Origin: Bacteroidales bacterium | GTDB lineage: Bacteria; Bacteroidota; Bacteroidia; Bacteroidales; GCA-2748055 | Direction of reading: 5' to 3' | Length of the DNA: 5,861 bases | Assembly: GCA_024763595.1 (NCBI GenBank) | Contig: JANTFK010000242.1 | Span: 1 to 5,861, forward strand | Shown: in pieces, positions 1 to 5,845 of the stretch | Layout: every line of letters starts with the position of its first letter | Numbering within the stretch: position 1 is the first letter of the stretch | The notes under the pieces: model-generated | The model's database searches: none | What the model was told of the DNA's origin: nothing | Seen by the model: the letters and a program-made list of their open reading frames with translations, nothing else | Made by a program: the position numbers and the translations under genes

Positions 1-642
1 CAGGTAAATGTTTCTGAATTGAATGGGGGAACCTTCCGACTGCAGCAAAATATTTCCTTCAGTGGGTGTCATATTTGTTCCGGAATGCTGCAAAACCCCG
101 TTAACAACCACTTTCAAATCCCCATCCAGTGAGGTAATGTCATAGGAATTCCATGCACCGGGAGCATGTTCACTGGATGGTTCAAATTTATCAAGAATAA
201 CGTAACGCTTCTCCTCTGAAGTGATCAGGTAGGTGGAATCCCCGATGGTGATCCCTGCTCCTTTTCCAATCAATACCAGGTCACCTGCATGCTCATGTTT
301 GAGCTGGCATTCGATGCCATGGGGCCATAACTTATCCTCTCCCTGAACATGGATCAGTACACCGCTGTTGGTCGGTTCTCCGGGCCATCTCCATTCAAGA
401 TGGAGCTTGTAGTTGCTGTAGGAACCTTTGGTACGGATGTATCCTTTGGGTACACCGCTGGTGTGGATGATGCCATCTTCAACCCGGAAAAGATCCCCGG
501 GACCTGCTTCCGGGCTGCTTACAAAGAATGTCCAGTTTTCCAGATCATTTCCGTTGAAGAGTTCGATTTTGTTGTCATTGTTGCATGATAAGATAATCCA
601 TGCCATCAGGATGAAAATAGAAGCTTTCAACATTTTTTTCAT
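1..642 (-). CDS. 3-keto-disaccharide hydrolase family (DUF1080) lipoprotein, partial
   Basis: The frame is open from an ATG at 642 to the left edge, giving 214 residues with the C-terminus missing. The N-terminus is a lipoprotein signal (hydrophobic residues 6-18, lipobox ILSC, Cys20), so the protein should be lipid-anchored in the envelope. From residue 28 it reads as the DUF1080 / 3-keto-glucoside lyase-hydratase fold (PF06439): LFNGNDLENW (28-37), FRVEDGIIHTSG (52-63), GYIRTKGSYSNYKL (67-80), NSGVLIH (92-98), WPHGIECQL (106-114), WNSYDI (164-169) and LLQSEGSPIQFRNIYL (199-214). The last segment is the usual end of the domain, so little may be missing. Known members act on 3-keto-sugars or related glycosides; the substrate here cannot be read. 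The gene starts 8 nt after the ppk2 stop and probably shares its transcript. An internal ATG at 633 is a less likely start, since MKK gives the signal peptide its basic n-region. Confidence 0.88.
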   Translation of the reverse strand, partial: MKKMLKASIFILMAWIILSCNNDNKIELFNGNDLENWTFFVSSPEAGPGDLFRVEDGIIHTSGVPKGYIRTKGSYSNYKLHLEWRWPGEPTNSGVLIHVQGEDKLWPHGIECQLKHEHAGDLVLIGKGAGITIGDSTYLITSEEKRYVILDKFEPSSEHAPGAWNSYDITSLDGDLKVVVNGVLQHSGTNMTPTEGNILLQSEGSPIQFRNIYL

Positions 643-650
643 GGTTTGTA

Positions 651-1481
651 TCAGTAAATCTCAGGAATAAAAGTCTGGTTCGAAATGGGAGGCCTGACAT
701 AACCCTCCATATTGATGACCGGAAGTTCCACCTTTTTATGTTTGATCTCCTGGTAAGGGATCATGGATAACAGATGGTGTATGGTATTGAGCCGGGCACG
801 TTTTTTGTCATCAGCATTTACAACGAACCACGGGGAAATTTTGGTATCGGTATAGGTGAACATCTCGTCCTTGGCCTTGCTGTATTCGATCCACCTGCTC
901 CTGGACTCCAGGTCCATTTCACTGAATTTCCATCTTTTCAGCGGGTCTTCGATCCGTTCCCTGAACCGGTTCTCCTGTTCTTCATCACTGACCGAGAACC
1001 AGTATTTGATCAGTGTGATCCCGGATTGTATCAACATCTCCTCGAAACGGGGACAGGAACGAAGAAAATCCCAGTACTCATCCTCTGAACAGAAACCCAT
1101 GACACGTTCCACCCCTGCACGGTTGTACCAGCTGCGATCGAACAGAACGATCTCACCGGCTGCAGGCAGGTGTGTCACGTAACGCTGGAAATACCACTCT
1201 GTTTTTTCTCTTTCGGTGGGGACACCCAGGGCCACGACCTTACAGATCCTTGGATTGAGCCTTTGCGTTATCCGTTTAATAACGCCTCCTTTCCCGGCTG
1301 CATCCCGCCCTTCAAAAAGCACCACAACACGAAGATTTGTGGCTTTTACCCATTCATGCAGCTTGACCAGTTCAAGTTGCAGTCGTTCCAGTTCCTTGAA
1401 ATAGAATTTTTTACTCAATACAGGTCTTTTCGATACTGATGCAACTCCATCAGATGGATGATGCCCGGGTCCTTTACTCAT
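651..1481 (-). CDS. ppk2: Polyphosphate kinase 2, class I (PPK2 family)
   Basis: This is a cytosolic P-loop kinase that transfers phosphate between polyphosphate and nucleoside diphosphates (ADP or GDP to the triphosphate, and back). At 276 aa it has the size of a one-domain class I PPK2. Visible motifs are Walker A GRDAAGKGG (58-66), Walker B plus following loop IVLFDRSWYNRAGVERVMG (111-129), the basic lid segment RFRERIEDPLKRWKFSEMD (172-190) and a conserved DDKKRARLN stretch (224-232). The GRDAAGKGG form of the P-loop is typical of class I; class III enzymes usually carry GMDxAGKDG or similar. Residues 1-25 are a low-complexity Ser/Gly/Pro/His/Lys tail not needed for the fold. No signal peptide is visible. 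The ATG at 1481 is the only start that keeps this tail, and it lies about 14 nt after the predicted transcription start. The gene is first in a likely two-gene unit with the DUF1080 lipoprotein. The direction favoured in the cell (ATP synthesis or polyphosphate synthesis) cannot be told from sequence. Confidence 0.96.
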   Translation of the reverse strand: MSKGPGHHPSDGVASVSKRPVLSKKFYFKELERLQLELVKLHEWVKATNLRVVVLFEGRDAAGKGGVIKRITQRLNPRICKVVALGVPTEREKTEWYFQRYVTHLPAAGEIVLFDRSWYNRAGVERVMGFCSEDEYWDFLRSCPRFEEMLIQSGITLIKYWFSVSDEEQENRFRERIEDPLKRWKFSEMDLESRSRWIEYSKAKDEMFTYTDTKISPWFVVNADDKKRARLNTIHHLLSMIPYQEIKHKKVELPVINMEGYVRPPISNQTFIPEIY

Positions 1482-1500
1482 AGCGGGTGGGTGTATAACG

Positions 1501-1531
1501 TAAAAATAGGATAAAATAACTTACAAGTCAA
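1501..1531 (-). promoter_or_regulatory. Candidate Bacteroidota-type promoter for ppk2
   Basis: On the minus strand a TTG (1529-1531) is followed after 20 nt by TATTTTTA (1501-1508). This is one base from the Bacteroidota -7 consensus TAnnTTTG. The predicted start near 1494 would give a leader of about 14 nt. It sits between the terminator at 1536-1569 and the ppk2 start, where a promoter is expected. The motif is short and A/T-rich, so the call is tentative. Confidence 0.4.
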
Positions 1532-1535
1532 AATC

Positions 1536-1569
1536 AAAAAAATAGCCTTCCCCGGTTAGAGAAGGCCAT
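1536..1569 (-). terminator. Intrinsic terminator after the small secreted-protein gene
   Basis: Read on the minus strand, ATGGCCTTC and GAAGGCTAT form a 9-bp stem with one G-U pair (1561-1569 with 1542-1550) around a 10-nt loop. A run of T (1536-1542) follows directly. It lies about 50 nt after the stop codon at 1621, so it ends that transcript and separates it from ppk2. On the plus strand there is no comparable T run after the stem. Confidence 0.85.
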
Positions 1570-1620
1570 TCTGTTTTTTAGCGCCCCCTGGAAAAAACAG
1601 CACTGATGGTTGTTCAGTAC

Positions 1621-2049
1621 CTATCTGGATTCGCGGGCCACATTGGTTACCGAGGAAGCTATCAGCTCGTAGTAATCCTGCTGTAGTTTCTGAGCTGCTT
1701 CCTCTGAACCCTCCTGTGTCACAAAAGTGTTCCACCATCCGGACTCGTCAGGGCACCATAGATAGCTTGCGTCCACGGGCTCTTCCTGCATCTCCCATAC
1801 GACGATCAGGTCATATTTCCCGGTCTCGAGCCAGTAGACATGTGGAGTGGGAGTATCTGAATGACGGGAAGCAGATTCGAATTTCCGGATGATCTCTTTT
1901 GCAGCTCCTGTCTTTCCTGGTTTATAATCCACCAGGGAGACTGTGCGCCATGTTACATCTGAAGAAGTGGATGACAAAGGATCGTCCGTTTGTGCAAGCA
2001 ACAATCCTCCACCTAAAAAAAGAATGATCAATAAGCTGAAAAATTTCAT
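1621..2049 (-). CDS. Small exported protein, probable ABM/NIPSNAP-like dimeric alpha/beta barrel
   Basis: The product has 142 aa. Residues 1-19 are a signal peptide (MKFF, then a Leu/Ile/Gly-rich core, LLLA before Gln20) with no lipobox Cys, so the mature protein is probably soluble in the periplasm or secreted. The mature part has the rhythm of a single ferredoxin-like half-barrel: strand VTWRTVSLVDYKPG (32-45), helix KTGAAKEIIRKFESA (46-60), strands HVYWLETG (70-77) and YDLIVVWEMQ (79-88), then a helical C-terminal half, WWNTFVTQEG (105-114) and EEAAQKLQQDYYELIASS (116-133). The pattern of a 'KPGK' strand, a 'TGxYDxxxxWxM' hairpin and a 'QEGSxEAAQ...Y' tail recalls uncharacterised proteins of the ABM/NIPSNAP superfamily. 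This assignment is from memory of the pattern, not a search. The function is unknown. It has a strong terminator downstream and an inverted repeat just upstream, so it is probably transcribed alone or as the tail of the upp unit. Confidence 0.82.
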   Translation of the reverse strand: MKFFSLLIILFLGGGLLLAQTDDPLSSTSSDVTWRTVSLVDYKPGKTGAAKEIIRKFESASRHSDTPTPHVYWLETGKYDLIVVWEMQEEPVDASYLWCPDESGWWNTFVTQEGSEEAAQKLQQDYYELIASSVTNVARESR

Positions 2050-2056
2050 GATTTTC

Positions 2057-2073
2057 TGTTTACTATGTAAACA
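2057..2073. repeat. 17-bp inverted repeat before the small exported-protein gene
   Basis: The plus strand reads TGTTTAC-TAT-GTAAACA: two perfect 7-bp arms around 3 nt, ending 7 nt from the start codon at 2049. A weak -7-like element (TAGATTTTG, minus strand, 2072-2080) overlaps its upstream edge, so the repeat would cover the transcription start. It could be a repressor operator or a small RNA hairpin near the ribosome site. No clear -33 TTG was found at normal spacing. Confidence 0.45.
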
Positions 2074-2141
2074 AAATCTACTGACGATATGTTCAGGAAA
2101 TTAACATTTCTTTGACAAATGACCTATAAATACATGGCTGC

Positions 2142-2762
2142 TTACCTGGTTCCAAACAGGCGGTCCCCTGCATCCCCAAGACCCGGGAGGATATACCCCG
2201 CTTCATTCAGCCCGTTGTCCAGCGCTGCAAGGAAAATGTCCACTTCCGGATGTTCCCTGGTAACCCGTTCGACCCCTTCCGGAGCCCCTACAATGCATAC
2301 CAGTTTGATCAGGCGTGCTCCCTCTTCTTTCAGGGACTGTATGGCAGCACAGGCACTTCCTCCGGTTGCCAGCATCGGGTCCAGGAGAAGCACCACGGCA
2401 TCCTGCAGATGATCCGGGAACTTGGCATAGTAGCTCCGGGGTTCAAGTGTATCATGATTGCGATACAACCCCACATGGCCAATTTTCACCGAGGGGATCA
2501 GGCTGGTGATCCCGTCCACCATTCCCAGTCCGGCCCTGAGAACAGGGACCAGAATAATTGCCTTTGCCAGTTCATGTGTGTGGCATGTGGTTAATGGGGT
2601 TTCTGTAATTGTACTTTTAACAGGAATATCCCGTGTAATCTCGTATGCCATTAATCCGGCAATCTCATTCAGGTTGGACCTGAAGTCCTTGGTGCCGGTC
2701 TCTTTATCCCTGATGCGTGCAAGTTTATGTTTGATCAGCGGGTGGTCTAGTATGGAGAGCAT
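2142..2762 (-). CDS. upp: Uracil phosphoribosyltransferase (UPRT)
   Basis: UPRT catalyses uracil + PRPP to UMP + pyrophosphate, the pyrimidine salvage step, in the cytosol. The 206-aa length matches the usual 207-209 aa. The type I phosphoribosyltransferase signature is present: VPVLRAGLGM (72-81), the PRPP-binding loop LLLDPMLATGGSA (125-137), and the UPRT-specific uracil-binding end GYILPGLGDAGDR (189-201) with the terminal FGTR. All key segments look intact. The ATG at 2762 follows the TAG of the PD40-SPOR gene by 5 nt. No room is left for a separate promoter in the gap, so upp is most likely translated from the upstream envelope-gene transcript. An ATG directly after that TAG (2765-2767) is out of frame with upp. 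No terminator is visible in the 92 nt after its stop. Confidence 0.97.
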   Translation of the reverse strand: MLSILDHPLIKHKLARIRDKETGTKDFRSNLNEIAGLMAYEITRDIPVKSTITETPLTTCHTHELAKAIILVPVLRAGLGMVDGITSLIPSVKIGHVGLYRNHDTLEPRSYYAKFPDHLQDAVVLLLDPMLATGGSACAAIQSLKEEGARLIKLVCIVGAPEGVERVTREHPEVDIFLAALDNGLNEAGYILPGLGDAGDRLFGTR

Positions 2763-2767
2763 ATCAT

Positions 2768-4264
2768 CTACTTTTTAAATACCGAAGGATCGGTCTCTCT
2801 ATTATTACCTCTGAAAGCTGCCACAAAGGCCTGTTTATACCCCGAACTTTTGCATTTAAGTCTAAATGCATTTGCCTCCTGAACCGTTTCAAATACGCCC
2901 ACTGTTGTCCTGTAGGCTCCTTTGTAATAATATTCGAAGGTGGGATACTTCTTTCCGGAAACGGTAACCGATGGATATTTGTTTGGCACGGTGGAAGAGA
3001 GAAGCTGTACCCGGAAAATAACACTGTTGGGATCGGGACCGGCTTTCGATGCTGTTACTTCGGTCCCGGTAACGGTCACCTCCGGTTGAGATACCGGTTT
3101 TGATTTCCCGGTTGCCTGTCCCGGGAGAGGAGCGGCAGGTTCAGGCCGGGGATCATCCGCCGCTTTCTTTTCAACGATCAGCGGGGTACTGATGTATGGT
3201 CTCCCAGCGTTGGCCATGGATTCATCAAATTCCGGGAATGAGCCTTTGGTATAACCGGTCTCTACCAGGTCTTTAAAAAGTACGGTAATATCCCTGTTCC
3301 CGGCTTCATCCATGCCAGTAAGCATAAATGCTTTATTATTAAAACTGATGGTCAGGATATCTCCCTTCTTTTTACCTTCCGGTACCTGCGACAGGAGGGC
3401 GATTTGTTTATTGGGATGAATGGAAAATCCGATCTCATCCCTGGTTGAGTTAATATAATCAGTAAGATTTTGCGGTGCGTTCCAGCTTGTTCCGTTGAAA
3501 TAACAGACAAATATGTCATAACCTCCGTAACCCGGGTGTCCCGATGAAGAAAAATAGAGATTGTTCTGTTGATCCAGGTATGGATACCATTCATGCCCAC
3601 TGGAATTGACCTCACTGCCCATGTTGACAGGAATGGACCAGCCCGACTCCGTTTTTTCGGATAGAAACAGATCCAGTCCCCCTCTGGAGGGTGGATGGTC
3701 GGAGGCAAACACCATAAAAGATTCATCCATGGATATGGCCGGATGCATATACCGGTAGGAGTCGCCGGTAAATGAAATCTGGTTGGGACTTGAAGCTTTG
3801 CCTTTGATGATCGCCATCTCATAGATTTTCTCCACGTTTTTTCTTCCTTGTACATCAACCGGTTTGGTGAAATAGACGTGCTTGTAATCTCTTGAAAACG
3901 ACATTCCTGCCGGGGAGTATGGAAAATCGTCATTGCTGAAGAGTGGCCTGCTGTTTTTCATGGCCATATATTCCAGCGGTACAAAATAGGCTTTGATCAT
4001 TCCAAAAGTGATATGATCCGGGATCATTTTCTGATGATACTTGGTGTTGGAAAGGAAAACCATCCCGTTCATAAAAAAAGTTGCTTCACTGGTGGTTCCG
4101 TCAATCTTCAGATCTATCGTATCCTTGATGAGCAGAGCTTCAACGCGGATTGAATCATCTTGCAATGTATCTGATATTGTGCGGGCAAATATATTACCAT
4201 TAAACAAGCCTGATAAAATGAGCAGGCATGAAATCAATGCATGATATGGTGCTGGGCTTCTCAT
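2768..4264 (-). CDS. Exported PD40 beta-propeller protein with C-terminal SPOR domain
   Basis: The product has 498 aa. Residues 1-27 are a signal peptide (core ISCLLILSGLF, cleavage near IFA27); there is no lipobox. Residues 30-115 are a less conserved N-terminal part. Residues 115-310 carry PD40/TolB-like propeller blades: YSPAGMSFSRDYKHVYFT (116-133), HPAISMDESFMVFASD (174-189) ending GGLDLFLSE (195-203), WYPYLDQQNNLYFSSSG (226-242) with GGYDIFV (247-253), and a degenerate blade 276-307. A Pro/Ala/Lys-rich linker (366-412) leads to a SPOR domain (about 415-485; VIFRVQLLSS, then YRTTVGVFETVQEANAFR). SPOR domains bind glycan strands lacking stem peptides, so this protein probably sits in the periplasm touching the cell wall. 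It lies 10 nt after the PorP/SprF gene. Propeller proteins such as PorE with an OmpA-type wall anchor accompany PorP in T9SS, and the same partnership is inferred here. No T9SS sorting domain is visible at its end. Confidence 0.88.
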   Translation of the reverse strand: MRSPAPYHALISCLLILSGLFNGNIFARTISDTLQDDSIRVEALLIKDTIDLKIDGTTSEATFFMNGMVFLSNTKYHQKMIPDHITFGMIKAYFVPLEYMAMKNSRPLFSNDDFPYSPAGMSFSRDYKHVYFTKPVDVQGRKNVEKIYEMAIIKGKASSPNQISFTGDSYRYMHPAISMDESFMVFASDHPPSRGGLDLFLSEKTESGWSIPVNMGSEVNSSGHEWYPYLDQQNNLYFSSSGHPGYGGYDIFVCYFNGTSWNAPQNLTDYINSTRDEIGFSIHPNKQIALLSQVPEGKKKGDILTISFNNKAFMLTGMDEAGNRDITVLFKDLVETGYTKGSFPEFDESMANAGRPYISTPLIVEKKAADDPRPEPAAPLPGQATGKSKPVSQPEVTVTGTEVTASKAGPDPNSVIFRVQLLSSTVPNKYPSVTVSGKKYPTFEYYYKGAYRTTVGVFETVQEANAFRLKCKSSGYKQAFVAAFRGNNRETDPSVFKK

Positions 4265-4274
4265 TTGTTATACT

Positions 4275-5213
4275 TTACCAATGCCTGTATTGTGAAAATG
4301 AATGGTTCCCGGGTCTCAGGTTAACCCCAATTGTAAGCTCAAATATAATATTGTCATCATTTAAGTAAGTTTTTCTAGGGAACTCAAGGAATACGCCCGT
4401 ATAAAACCTGGGAAACTGGTACTGGAAAAAGAGGGCAGCCATGTTCAGTGACCTCAGGTAGGTACCGATGTAAAAGTTCTGAAGGTATATTTTCAGGTAG
4501 GGGGCAAGATGTTTATGTGGTTCTGTCAGAGTTGAATCAGTCAGACTGACAAGCAGCGATGGTTCAATCACAATGGCATTTGCTTTACTGACCAGGAATT
4601 TATATCCACCATAAAAATGGTATTGCCTGGAAATATAGGCATCTGATTCCACAGCTATTTTGGAGGCCCGGGTGCCAAACAGAGATGTGACAGAGAGCCC
4701 GGCAAATGCTGTGGGGCCATAATAATAGACCCCCAGGTCCAGGTTTGGGTTAAATGCAGTACCCATGGTATCGACAGCTGCAGATTCTGTGGACCTGGGG
4801 ATATTGAAGAATCCTTTTATTGAAGCTCCTGCCGACAGATTATGTACCCTGGCCTCATCCAGTGCATAATGGTATGAGCCCGTCAGCGCTATTCCTGTGT
4901 TCCACGACCGGTCCAGCTGTTCCTGAAAAATATAGGCACCGATGCCTGTACTTGAAAAGAAGCCGTCGGCACCGGCTACTCTATAATGCGCGTTAATAAG
5001 CTGGTTATCCGGGTTCCGGAGGAGTTTTGACGTCAGACCCATGGTGAAAAAATCCTTGCTGCCTGCAATGGCAGGATTAATTACCATGGGATGATATACC
5101 GGTATGGATAATGGTCTTGACGGAACATCCTGACCCGGAGAAAGGAAATGAAGAGAGAGGCCAAACAGCAAAAAGAGTTTGTTCATATGGTACAATTGAG
5201 CCCTCATATTCAT
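4275..5213 (-). CDS. PorP/SprF family type IX secretion-associated outer-membrane protein
   Basis: PorP/SprF proteins (PF11751) are outer-membrane beta-barrels of Bacteroidota. They help secrete or anchor T9SS substrates: SprF for the SprB adhesin, PorP with PorE in the attachment complex. The protein is 312 aa, close to the family's usual 300 or so. Evidence: a signal peptide with core LFLLFGLSLHFL (13-24) ending SPGQ; the family's hallmark YHPMVINPAIAGS (40-52); then alternating amphipathic strands with Gly and aromatic residues to the end, such as GIGAYIFQEQ, HNLSAGASIKGFF, LDLGVYYYG, YHFYGGYKFLV and FYTGVFLEFP. The ATG at 5213 is chosen because its A/T-rich upstream bases fit initiation in this phylum and it follows the predicted promoter by about 14 nt. 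An ATG at 5186 (MNKLFLL) would give a shorter, more classical signal peptide and is a real alternative. It is the first of three tightly spaced genes. Paralogues are numerous in these genomes, so neither the porP nor the sprF name is assigned. Confidence 0.9.
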   Translation of the reverse strand: MNMRAQLYHMNKLFLLFGLSLHFLSPGQDVPSRPLSIPVYHPMVINPAIAGSKDFFTMGLTSKLLRNPDNQLINAHYRVAGADGFFSSTGIGAYIFQEQLDRSWNTGIALTGSYHYALDEARVHNLSAGASIKGFFNIPRSTESAAVDTMGTAFNPNLDLGVYYYGPTAFAGLSVTSLFGTRASKIAVESDAYISRQYHFYGGYKFLVSKANAIVIEPSLLVSLTDSTLTEPHKHLAPYLKIYLQNFYIGTYLRSLNMAALFFQYQFPRFYTGVFLEFPRKTYLNDDNIIFELTIGVNLRPGNHSFSQYRHW

Positions 5214-5233
5214 GTTATGACTTATAAAAATAG

Positions 5234-5262
5234 CAAATAGACTTCAAATAAGGCTCAAACAA
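5234..5262 (-). promoter_or_regulatory. Candidate promoter for the PorP/SprF - PD40-SPOR - upp unit
   Basis: On the minus strand a TTG (5260-5262) is followed after 18 nt by TCTATTTG (5234-5241), one mismatch from TAnnTTTG and with a perfect TTTG. The predicted start near 5227 lies just before the ATG at 5213. No terminator is visible between the lipoprotein stop (5305) and this site, so read-through from upstream is also possible. Confidence 0.4.
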
Positions 5263-5304
5263 TCCAATTATACATGGTAACCAGATCTGTATCCGCGGTG
5301 GTAA

Positions 5305-5766
5305 TCAGCGGCTCAATTCAGAAATAAGAAATTGCTTCTCCTGATAGAAGCTTCCCTCTGATATGAGCTTGTCGTTTGAAGGATCCCCGTCGTTTCCGGT
5401 ATCAGCATACGCTTCAATGGTTCCTGATGCTATCACCACAAATCGAGTATGTCCGGCTGTATCGGCAGCTACTGTATATACCTGGGACAGTCCACCTCCC
5501 GAAAAAGAATTGACATCGATGATGTTTCCTGTCCGGGTATTATAAATGGCCAGTTCACCGGAAAATTCGAAATGGGTTGGAATATTACCTATGGTGAGAA
5601 CCTGTGGATTTACACTGACAAGTGCAGTGGCATAGATCCTTTCATTTTTTATATGTGCACTGATCTCAGTGGTTGGGTCAACAAGCAATATGGGTTCTTC
5701 CTCAAGGTTGAGACAGCCGGCAGTGATCAGTATGAACAGGGCCGGAACGATATAAATTGGCTTCAT
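5305..5766 (-). CDS. Small lipoprotein of unknown function
   Basis: I do not recognise the family. The product has 153 aa: a lipoprotein signal peptide (residues 1-17, core IYIVPALFILI, lipobox TAGC) with Cys18 as the lipidated residue. The bases after Cys code for LNLEEEP, an acidic patch that recalls, without matching, the lipoprotein export signal of surface-exposed Bacteroidota lipoproteins. The mature part is rich in short beta-strand-like segments (ISAHIKNERIYATALVSV 35-52, HFEFSGELAIYN 65-76, LSQVYTVAADT 93-103, TRFVVIASGTIEAYAD 107-122), suggesting a small beta-sandwich. An Asp/Asn/Gly stretch (DTGNDGDPSND, 122-132) could be a loop or a metal site. It lies 91 nt upstream of the PorP/SprF gene in the same direction, so a shared role in the envelope is possible but not shown. 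The start at 5766 is well placed, about 12 nt after a predicted transcription start. Confidence 0.85.
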   Translation of the reverse strand: MKPIYIVPALFILITAGCLNLEEEPILLVDPTTEISAHIKNERIYATALVSVNPQVLTIGNIPTHFEFSGELAIYNTRTGNIIDVNSFSGGGLSQVYTVAADTAGHTRFVVIASGTIEAYADTGNDGDPSNDKLISEGSFYQEKQFLISELSR

Positions 5767-5774
5767 TGGCTTGA

Positions 5775-5788
5775 TTTATCCGGATAAA
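5775..5788. repeat. 14-bp perfect palindrome over the lipoprotein promoter
   Basis: TTTATCC and GGATAAA meet with no spacer, a self-complementary 14-mer. It overlaps the last bases of the candidate -7 box and the predicted start site, 8 nt before the ATG. That is a good place for a dimeric repressor to bind. One such palindrome in about 6 kb is not rare by chance (about 0.36 expected), so only its position argues for function. Confidence 0.4.
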
Positions 5789-5814
5789 AGTAGAAATTCC
5801 TTTAGTTTATTCAA
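5785..5814 (-). promoter_or_regulatory. Candidate promoter for the small lipoprotein gene
   Basis: On the minus strand a TTG (5812-5814) is followed after 19 nt by TACTTTTA (5785-5792), one base from TAnnTTTG. Transcription would start near 5778, giving a leader of about 12 nt before the ATG at 5766. Spacing and position both fit the Bacteroidota -33/-7 pattern. Confidence 0.45.
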
Positions 5815-5845
5815 AAATTTGCATCCGGCTAACAACCCCCGGACG
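5812..5845 (-). terminator. Possible weak terminator of a minus-strand gene beyond the window
   Basis: On the minus strand CGTCCGG and CCGGATG form a 7-bp stem with one G-U pair (5839-5845 with 5822-5828) and a 10-nt loop. CAAATTTTTG follows, so the T run starts 4 nt after the stem and is short. No gene end is visible in 5846-5861, so it can only be assigned by inference. The T run overlaps the candidate -33 element of the lipoprotein promoter. Confidence 0.3.

Noticed and set aside
349..670. Plus-strand open frames of 79-80 codons opposite the DUF1080 gene
   Set aside because: They lie entirely or mostly antisense to a well-supported minus-strand gene and their translations show no recognisable domain.
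651..2762. A joint polyphosphate/nucleotide metabolism cluster linking ppk2 and upp
   Set aside because: The two genes are separated by another gene and by a strong terminator at 1536-1569, and appear to be in different transcription units.
2119..2778. Several plus-strand open frames (64-114 codons) across the upp locus
   Set aside because: upp is intact with all signature motifs on the other strand; these frames are rich in Ser, Pro and Arg and look like antisense shadows.
3352..3933. A 193-codon minus-strand frame inside the PD40-SPOR gene
   Set aside because: It is the same strand in another frame, fully inside a gene with clear propeller repeats. Its composition is odd and it has no signal peptide or domain, so it is an out-of-frame shadow and not a frameshifted gene.
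5196..5316. Heptamer GGCTCAA at 5252-5258 and 5310-5316, with its complement TTGAGCC at 5196-5202
   Set aside because: One copy is inside a coding end, one upstream of the predicted transcription start and one inside the next gene. A seven-base match at these distances is within chance and forms no compact hairpin.
4275..5766. A giant T9SS adhesin or cargo protein next to the PorP/SprF gene, as in sprB-sprF
   Set aside because: No large repeat protein and no C-terminal T9SS sorting domain is visible within this window; only a 153-aa lipoprotein lies upstream.
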